The position numbers and the translations under genes are program-made. A model generated the notes under the pieces. The model made no database searches, was not told the DNA's origin, and was given only the letters and a program-made list of their open reading frames with translations. Of a stretch of DNA of 64,000 bases, positions 58,047-64,000 are shown one piece after another. Position 1 is the stretch's first letter; every line of letters starts with the position of its first letter. The stretch is from Chloroflexus aggregans DSM 9485. Its GTDB lineage: Bacteria; Chloroflexota; Chloroflexia; Chloroflexales; Chloroflexaceae. The stretch is taken from the NCBI RefSeq assembly GCF_000021945.1, contig NC_011831.1, positions 964,001 through 1,028,000 of the forward strand. The letters run 5' to 3'.

Positions 58047-59573
58047 ATGATGAATAAGCTACTTGCCACCCAAACACGACGTTCATCGATTGTATCGCTA
58101 CGCACCGGTGAGCGAATTGCAGCCCTGATCCTGATGATGCTGATCGTTCTCCTCGCGCTTGTCAACCTACCGTATGCACCACGCACGTGGTTCGACGAAG
58201 GTTCACACCTCCACGTTCCTGAAACATTGGTACGTTATGGCGTCTATGCCGACATCAGTAGTGAAGGATACCGCTACTTCGGGCCAACCATCGGCGTCGG
58301 TCCAACCGTGATGCTGCCGATAGCGCTGGTCTTTGCCGGTGTTGGGGTCGATCTGTTGCCGGCTCGGCTGGTGATCGTGATGTACCTGTTTGTCGCACTC
58401 TGGTTCTTCTACCGACTCGCTGCGCACCTACACGGAACAAAGATCGCGCTCTTGACGGTCGTCCTGTTGATCGCATCACGCACGCGCGGTTTTGAGGGTA
58501 TGGTCGAGTATGGTCGACAGGTATTGGGAGAGGTTCCCGGGGTGGCCTGGCTCGGTGCAGGTCTGCTTGCGTACACGTTGGCGATTGTTTCGCCGAACCA
58601 ACGCCGACGTTACGCCTTGTTGGCCGGAGTTGGCTTTGGTTTGGCCCTGATCACCAAGAATCAATTCGCCTTGATTATTGCCCCCGGTCTTGGGCTGCTG
58701 GCGCTCCTCGACTGGGGGTACTTTCGGGTAGGCGACTGGTGGTTACGGTTAGCACCACCAATGATCGCCGGCGCCATGTTTGTCGGTTGGTTATTGATCA
58801 TGTTAGCCTTTCTTGGCCCGGCGGATTTCAGCGCCAATCTCGCGAAGACGAGACAAGCAGCCGGTGGTGCGATCTTTGTCTTCGAGATCGCTGCCAGTAT
58901 GCGCTCAGTCCGCTATCTGGTGCAAGTATACGGTGGTCTTCTCATTCCGGCATTGCTCTATAGTCTCTGGCGTTGTCGGCGTGGCGGTGCGCCGGCTTTT
59001 GCTGAGCTGACGCCAACTCTCCTGGCAGTACTCTGGTTGGGCTGGTATCTGATCTCGCTCGGCTGGCCCCGTTACGCTTTTCCGGCTGTCGTCCTCGGCG
59101 CACCGGCAGTCGCCCGCATGATCGGTGATGTGACCGGCTGGTTGTGGCAACGAGGTCATCGTTGGTTGGCCGGTACTGTCGCTGCATACGTCGTGCTGGT
59201 GATCGGTTTTGCGCTGAGTCTAACGATCCAGGTGATCACGACGCCTGACGACTCAACCCACCGGATGGCGGCCTTCCTTAATCAGACGATTCCAACCGAT
59301 ACGATCATCGAAACATGGGAGCCAGAACTGGCTGTATTGACCGACCACACCTACCACTATGTTCCAACCGAACTGCTCGATAGCGCTGTACGCCACGCAT
59401 GGCTCGGTGGTCCACCGGTAGCTTACGATGGATTAGCCGCCCAACCACCGTATGTCCTGACCGGGCCATTTAGTACGTACACCGGCATCTATTCGGCCGA
59501 CGTATTGACGGTGACGTACACACCGCTCTATAGCGTCGGGCCATATACTCTCTGGCAACGGAATATGCCGTAA
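58047..59573 (+). CDS. GT-C-like polytopic glycosyltransferase (PMT/ArnT-like)
   Basis: The 508-residue protein has about 11 membrane helices. Right after the first helix it has the acidic motif RTWFDEGSH, the D-E pair that binds metal and acceptor in GT39/GT83 (PMT/ArnT) enzymes. The end (about 420-508) is a soluble domain with TIIETWEPELAVL and YTLWQRN. It probably takes polyprenyl-phosphate sugars from the 54405-type enzyme and works on the outer face. ATG 58047 and 58050 are both possible. Confidence 0.88.
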   Translation: MMNKLLATQTRRSSIVSLRTGERIAALILMMLIVLLALVNLPYAPRTWFDEGSHLHVPETLVRYGVYADISSEGYRYFGPTIGVGPTVMLPIALVFAGVGVDLLPARLVIVMYLFVALWFFYRLAAHLHGTKIALLTVVLLIASRTRGFEGMVEYGRQVLGEVPGVAWLGAGLLAYTLAIVSPNQRRRYALLAGVGFGLALITKNQFALIIAPGLGLLALLDWGYFRVGDWWLRLAPPMIAGAMFVGWLLIMLAFLGPADFSANLAKTRQAAGGAIFVFEIAASMRSVRYLVQVYGGLLIPALLYSLWRCRRGGAPAFAELTPTLLAVLWLGWYLISLGWPRYAFPAVVLGAPAVARMIGDVTGWLWQRGHRWLAGTVAAYVVLVIGFALSLTIQVITTPDDSTHRMAAFLNQTIPTDTIIETWEPELAVLTDHTYHYVPTELLDSAVRHAWLGGPPVAYDGLAAQPPYVLTGPFSTYTGIYSADVLTVTYTPLYSVGPYTLWQRNMP

Positions 59574-59681
59574 CTACTACAGCAGACCGCAACCACGTGT
59601 GCTACCTGGTGTGTACTCCGTAGCCAGAGTAAACATTGTCTTACATTCTATCTGTATCGGCGATAAAACGGATACCATACG

Positions 59682-61268
59682 ATGCTCACCCATCAGAAAG
59701 CAATACCTATGCGCCGCTTGTGGCTGATTATAGGTTTACTCTTCTGTTGCTACGCCTACATCTTACCGCGTTGGTCTGATTGGAACCAGAACTCGCGGTT
59801 GAATCTGGTATTGGCGCTAGTCGACGATGGGACACCGCGCATCGACCGCTACGTCGCCAATACCGGCGACTATGCACTCTATCGTGGGCACACCTACAGC
59901 GATAAACCTCCGGGACTGTCCTTCCTCGGTATCCCGATCTATGCGGCGATACGACCTTTGCTCGACGCACCACCGGTGCAAGCCCAATTTGAGCGGCTCG
60001 GTAGTCGATTCGCTGACACATTTCGAGCTGATGGCAGCGGTCTGCAAACCGATAAAGTCCGATTTGCGCTGGTACAATATCTGCTAACCCTCGTTGTCGT
60101 TGCGCTACCGGCTGCCCTATGCGGCGGTCTCTTCTTCTGGGTACTGCAACGAATGGGGATTGATTCGGTACCGGCCAGCATCGGCGCCTTAGGTTATGGA
60201 TTGGCAACCAGTGCTGCACCGTATGCCGGTAACTTTTATGCCCATCAACTTGTGGCAGTGCTGTTGTTTACCGCATTCGTACTGGCGTGGTTGCCGTCCG
60301 AGCAACTACCACTGACCAGCGTGCCGCAGCAACCGCCACCCGATCACGTGACTCGTTCCGGTCAACCCGCATTGCAACGCGATATGATCCGCGGTGTGAT
60401 CGTCGGCTTGTTGCTTGGTTGGGCCGTGATTAGCGAATACCCGGCAGCACCGGCTGCAGCGATTATTGGCTTCTACGCACTCTATCGGCGCGGTAGGCGT
60501 TGGTTACCGGCGATGATGCTTGGTGGCATTCTTCCGATTGGTTTGTTGATCGGCTACGATCTCGCTGCGTTCGGCACGCCATGGTCGATTGGGTATGCCT
60601 ATTCAGCACTGTGGCAAGAACAGCACCACACCGGCTTTATGAGCTTGACGATGCCACAGTGGGAGGCCATCTGGGGTCTCACCTTCAGCGAGTTTCGCGG
60701 TCTCTTCTTCCGTGCCCCGTGGCTACTCTTAGCCCTACCCGCCTATTGGATTGGCTGGCGTTGGCGTGACCGGCGAGCCGAATGGCTGGTGCTACTCCTT
60801 GTACCGCTGGCCTTTCTTCTCTTCTACGGTTCGTCGATCATGTGGTGGGGTGGGTTCGCTGCCGGTCCACGGTACATCGTGCCGCTCATCCCCTTCCTTG
60901 CCCTACCGGCAAGCCTCTTGATCGGGTATGGTTGGCACCTGATCGGACTGCGGGTAAGTGCGCTCGGTTTGATCGGAATTTCCTTCGTTCTCGTTTGGAT
61001 GGAAGCAACTGCCGGCCAACTCTTCCCCAGCGACGCCGTGCGAGCCACGTGGCGTGAGTATGTTATTCCGGCGTGGCAGCAAGGCGACATCGCCCGCAAT
61101 GCCGGGATGGTGTTTAACCTCTCCGGGCCGATCAGCCTGTTGCCACTGCTTGGGATGGTAATTACCGCCGTAATTGTCTTGTGGCGCCCACTCGAACAAG
61201 CAACACCAACACCCGTACCATCAATACCGACAACCCAACCACCCGTTTCGCCACCAGCCCAGAGGTAA
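59682..61268 (+). CDS. Polytopic membrane protein, glycosyltransferase-like
   Basis: A 528-residue protein with about 11 membrane helices. The first external loop has a Asp-rich sequence (RLNLVLALVDDGTPRID) and YSDKPPGLSFLGIPIYA, a motif seen in GT-C-like proteins (K-P-P-G/L). Other motifs: EYPAAPAAAIIGFYALYRRG and WWGGFAAGPRYIVPLIPF. The C-terminus is Thr/Pro-rich. The family is less clear than its neighbour. Start codon choice between 59682 and 59709 is open because neither has a strong ribosome site. Confidence 0.72.
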   Translation: MLTHQKAIPMRRLWLIIGLLFCCYAYILPRWSDWNQNSRLNLVLALVDDGTPRIDRYVANTGDYALYRGHTYSDKPPGLSFLGIPIYAAIRPLLDAPPVQAQFERLGSRFADTFRADGSGLQTDKVRFALVQYLLTLVVVALPAALCGGLFFWVLQRMGIDSVPASIGALGYGLATSAAPYAGNFYAHQLVAVLLFTAFVLAWLPSEQLPLTSVPQQPPPDHVTRSGQPALQRDMIRGVIVGLLLGWAVISEYPAAPAAAIIGFYALYRRGRRWLPAMMLGGILPIGLLIGYDLAAFGTPWSIGYAYSALWQEQHHTGFMSLTMPQWEAIWGLTFSEFRGLFFRAPWLLLALPAYWIGWRWRDRRAEWLVLLLVPLAFLLFYGSSIMWWGGFAAGPRYIVPLIPFLALPASLLIGYGWHLIGLRVSALGLIGISFVLVWMEATAGQLFPSDAVRATWREYVIPAWQQGDIARNAGMVFNLSGPISLLPLLGMVITAVIVLWRPLEQATPTPVPSIPTTQPPVSPPAQR

Positions 61269-61272
61269 ACCG

Positions 61273-62508
61273 ATGCGTATTCTCATGCTAACCCTGATTG
61301 CGCCATACCCACCCGATAGTGGTCCGAAGATCAAAACCTACTATCTCTTGCAATACCTCTGTGCCCATCACGAGGTGACACTTGTTTCGTTGGTACGTAA
61401 CGAGCAAGAGCGGAAGAATGCCGAATCGTTACGCCGGATCTGCCGTGAAGTGTATACCGTACCATTTCAGCGTTCACGGTGGAAAGATGCCCGCTTTCTG
61501 CTTAAAAGTGCGCTCACCGGCGATTCGTTCATTCTCAGTCGCGATGCCTCACCGGAATTGCACCGGCTCCTACACACGCTCACTTCACGAGAGTATTTTG
61601 ACATTATCCACGCCGATCAGCTCAATATGGCGCCCTTTGCCGTCGATCTACCCGGTGGTGCGCGGATTATCGATCAGCATAATGCGGTGTGGACGATTGT
61701 CGCTCGCATGGCGACAAGATTTCATCTGATCAGGCGGATTGGGTTGCAGATCGAAGCGCGCCGTCTCCGCCGCGCCGAAGCACGGCTCTGTAGCCGCTTT
61801 GACGGTATGCTGGCGGTGAGCAAGCCAGATTACACCTTTCTCCAGTTGGCCGCCGCCGACGCCGGGGTCACACTGCCACCTACCACGATTATCCCGATTG
61901 CGATCGATACCCGCAATGAAATGCCGGTGCAGCATCATGCCGCACCCGATACCATCCTTAGTATGGCGACTATGTTCTGGCCACCCAACGTTGACGGCGT
62001 GCTCTGGTTTGCCCGTGAGGTCTGGCCGCTGGTCCGACAGGAAGTGCCACACGCCCGCGTCGCACTCGTCGGCGCACGACCACCGGCCCCAGTCCGTCAA
62101 CTAACCGCCGATCCGGCTATCGACGTGCCCGGCTACGTCGCCGAGCCGCGCCCATACCTCGAACGCACCGCAGCGCTGATCGTTCCGGTTCATGCCGGTG
62201 GCGGCATGCGGGTCAAAATACTGGAAGCACTCGCCCGTGGCTTGCCCATCGTCTCAACCACTATCGGGTACGAAGGAATTGACCTCACGCCAGACGAACA
62301 TCTGTTAGTCGGCGATACGCCGACAGCTTTTGCCAATGCCGTGATTCGCCTCCTTCGCGATCCTGCACTCGGACGACAATTAGCGGCTCAAGGGCGGCGC
62401 GTCGCTGAAGAACGCTACGACTGGCGGGTAGTTTACCCGGCAATCGAGCATCTGTACGCGAACGCACTGCAACGAGCCGGTTCAGCAGTGGCGAGACGGT
62501 TATGCTGA
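61273..62508 (+). CDS. Glycosyltransferase family 4
   Basis: AGAGG before ATG 61273 gives 411 residues. ILMLTLIAPYPPDSGPKIKTYYLL begins the GT-B fold. HADQLNMAPFAV, IDQHNAVWTIV, LSMATMFWPPNVDGVLWFAREVWP and AGGGMRVKILEALARGLPIVS are the motifs of a GT4 subgroup that the 30459 protein shares (E-x9-E-like spacing). It overlaps the next gene by seven bases. Confidence 0.92.
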   Translation: MRILMLTLIAPYPPDSGPKIKTYYLLQYLCAHHEVTLVSLVRNEQERKNAESLRRICREVYTVPFQRSRWKDARFLLKSALTGDSFILSRDASPELHRLLHTLTSREYFDIIHADQLNMAPFAVDLPGGARIIDQHNAVWTIVARMATRFHLIRRIGLQIEARRLRRAEARLCSRFDGMLAVSKPDYTFLQLAAADAGVTLPPTTIIPIAIDTRNEMPVQHHAAPDTILSMATMFWPPNVDGVLWFAREVWPLVRQEVPHARVALVGARPPAPVRQLTADPAIDVPGYVAEPRPYLERTAALIVPVHAGGGMRVKILEALARGLPIVSTTIGYEGIDLTPDEHLLVGDTPTAFANAVIRLLRDPALGRQLAAQGRRVAEERYDWRVVYPAIEHLYANALQRAGSAVARRLC

Positions 62509-63725
62509 AAATACTGTTTGTTGCCCCCTATACACCATCACCGATCCGCGTGCGACCGTATCAGTTTATCCGTCATCTCAGTCAACGCGGACACGCCATT
62601 ACGCTCGTGTGTCCGGTTGACAATGACACGGCCTACCATGAACTACGTACCATCTGCCAACGGGTGGTAGCAGTACCTATCCGGCGCATTGATCATTTGT
62701 TCGCCTATGCACACGCATTACCGCACAATCTCCCTCTCCAAGCCGCGCATTGCCTCACGCCAGCGATGGTCGCCGCGGTGGCGAACGAGATTCGTTCCGG
62801 TGACCATCACATTATCCATATCGAGCACCTACGTGCTGCCGAGATTGTGCGGGCTGCGCTTCACCAATGCGGTGATGGGCCACCAACCCTGCTCGACGCT
62901 GTTGACAGTATCAGCCTGCTCTTTGAACGAACGTGGCGACGTGGTACAACCCTGAGTAGCCGAGTGCGAGCACTCATTGACTTGGCCCGTACCCGACGTT
63001 ACGAGGCAGCTTATCCGCAACGCTTCACAGCCATCGCAGTTACATCACCAGAAGACCGGTGGGCACTTACCACCCTTAACACCACCTTGCATAAAGCCGG
63101 AGCAAGCCCGATCATTGTGGCCCCTAACGGCGTTGATCTCACCTACTTCCATCCACCTACCGCCCCTCGTCGCCCCAACCATATCGTCTTCACCGGCAAG
63201 ATGAGCTACCACGCGAACGAGGCTGCTGCCCGTTACCTCATCGAGGAGATTATGCCGCGGGTCTGGGCCGTTCGTCCGCACGTCACCGTGACGTTAGCCG
63301 GCGCCGAACCGGGGCCAAGGCTACGGGCCTATGCCCGCGATCCCCGCGTCACCGTTACCGGGGCCGTCCCCGATTTACGTCCCTATCTGATGCAGGCGAC
63401 ACTCGCCGTTGCTCCTATCCGTTACGGTGTTGGCGTGCAGAACAAAGTGCTTGAAGCAATGGCTACTGCCACGCCGGTGATCACGGCCCGTCAAGCAACC
63501 GTCGCTCTTAGCGCCCATGCTAACCGCGACCTCATCGTAGCGGATGATACTGATGCTTTTGCCCATGCCATTCTCGAACTACTGGTCAATCCCGAACGAT
63601 GTACTGCGCTCGGTCGCGCGGGGCGCAAGTATGTTGAACAACATCACAATTGGCACACAAGTGTCGCTCAGATCGAAATGGGGTATCTGACAGCACTTTC
63701 TGCAACACGAGATCGATCACTATGA
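62502..63725 (+). CDS. Glycosyltransferase family 4 (Stp1-like)
   Basis: The 407-residue GT-B protein has VAPYTPSPIRVRPYQFIRHL, LLDAVDSISLLFER, VAPNGVDLTYFHPP, FTGKMSYHANEAAARYLIEEI and YGVGVQNKVLEAMATATPVI. The last motif and the N-terminal pattern are those of the sugar transferase type often called Stp1, associated with exopolysaccharide systems. Its start overlaps the previous gene, so the two are coupled. Confidence 0.9.
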   Translation: MLKILFVAPYTPSPIRVRPYQFIRHLSQRGHAITLVCPVDNDTAYHELRTICQRVVAVPIRRIDHLFAYAHALPHNLPLQAAHCLTPAMVAAVANEIRSGDHHIIHIEHLRAAEIVRAALHQCGDGPPTLLDAVDSISLLFERTWRRGTTLSSRVRALIDLARTRRYEAAYPQRFTAIAVTSPEDRWALTTLNTTLHKAGASPIIVAPNGVDLTYFHPPTAPRRPNHIVFTGKMSYHANEAAARYLIEEIMPRVWAVRPHVTVTLAGAEPGPRLRAYARDPRVTVTGAVPDLRPYLMQATLAVAPIRYGVGVQNKVLEAMATATPVITARQATVALSAHANRDLIVADDTDAFAHAILELLVNPERCTALGRAGRKYVEQHHNWHTSVAQIEMGYLTALSATRDRSL

Positions 63726-63909
63726 AGAAATCGTCACTAACTGATGGTATGTATTTAGCCCATCTTCATATCATTCCCAGATAATGAAAACATCACAATT
63801 AGGCAGCTAAAACTATCACGATCAAATAACCAGAGCTGTTTTCAATTATTATCTAGCCCTCATGTCATCAATATTCCTGCAAAGCTTACCTGTTTGATAG
63901 GAGCAGGTC

Positions 63910-64000
63910 ATGGCCGAATACAACCTCTCGATCGTCATCCCCTGTTATAACGAAGCTGAAGGCATAACGGCAATGCACGACCGCTTGGCTCAAGCACTGG
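63910..64000 (+). CDS. GT2 glycosyltransferase, 3'-truncated by the window edge
   Basis: ATG 63910 is preceded by AGGAG at seven bases. The visible 30 residues read as YNLSIVIPCYNEAEGITAM, the first strand and loop of a GT2/DPM-like family enzyme. The rest is outside the window. It stands after a 184-base AT-rich gap, in which I see no clear terminator or promoter. Confidence 0.8.
   Translation, partial: MAEYNLSIVIPCYNEAEGITAMHDRLAQAL

Overview
The window looks like chromosomal DNA of a filamentous anoxygenic phototroph of the Chloroflexales, most likely Chloroflexus or a close relative. This is inferred from moderately high GC, secreted proteins with Thr-Pro-Asn/Glu linkers, GC-rich dispersed intergenic repeats and the overall protein style; species cannot be fixed from sequence alone. 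No rRNA, tRNA, CRISPR array, transposase or phage gene was seen. No gene-free stretch exceeds about 300 bases.

Layout. (1) 1-5115, housekeeping: the end of a two-domain universal stress protein, radC, and a tight five-gene minus-strand operon (flippase-like membrane protein, HIT hydrolase, LGFP-like membrane-anchored protein, small unknown protein, prs). A perfect extended -10 element lies just upstream of the first gene and implies leaderless transcription. (2) 5256-13000: a secreted subtilase with the same LGFP-like modules, a hemolysin III-type membrane protein, a GAF-GGDEF diguanylate cyclase, a penicillin-acylase family hydrolase and a secreted CBM9-like/DNRLRE-like protein. (3) 13089-24212: divergent heptose-activation genes (hddA-like kinase and gmhB-like phosphatase), then a HlyD-type lipoprotein, a Wzz-like chain-length protein with a ruined P-loop, a Tat-type exported deacetylase-like protein, a membrane-embedded spermidine-synthase-like protein and an acyltransferase of the DUF1624 type. 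(4) 24399-40164, a surface-glycan assembly cluster: five GT4/GT1-like and GT2 glycosyltransferases, a Wzx-type flippase, an O-antigen-ligase/Wzy-type polymerase, a GT-C-like membrane protein, and exported beta-propeller proteins and an esterase-like lipoprotein. Many genes overlap by ATGA or 20-50 bases, so they are probably co-transcribed. (5) 40378-47608, surface proteins: a giant two-propeller protein with a roughly 570-residue Thr-Pro repeat stalk, a shrunken chimeric relic of it, and a LamG-like protein with five 12-residue repeats. (6) 47547-64000, a second glycan cluster: an acyl carrier protein, an SDR reductase and an AMP-forming ligase in one translationally coupled block, then a deacetylase-like protein, two hexapeptide acyltransferases, wecB, a polyprenyl-phosphate-type GT2, a radical SAM enzyme, two GT-C-like membrane proteins, two GT4 glycosyltransferases and the start of another GT2.

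Taken together, regions 3, 4 and 6 encode synthesis, modification (acylation, deacetylation, epimerisation), export, polymerisation and chain-length control of one or more cell-surface polysaccharides or glycan decorations, with large secreted repeat proteins nearby. The most unusual elements are the ACP-reductase-ligase module inside a glycan locus, the degenerate Wzz-kinase, the chimeric relic gene that records an in-frame recombination, the nested tandem repeats of the giant protein, and a short hydrophobic motif (Y/W-I/L-P-x-I) placed next to low-complexity segments in four exported proteins.
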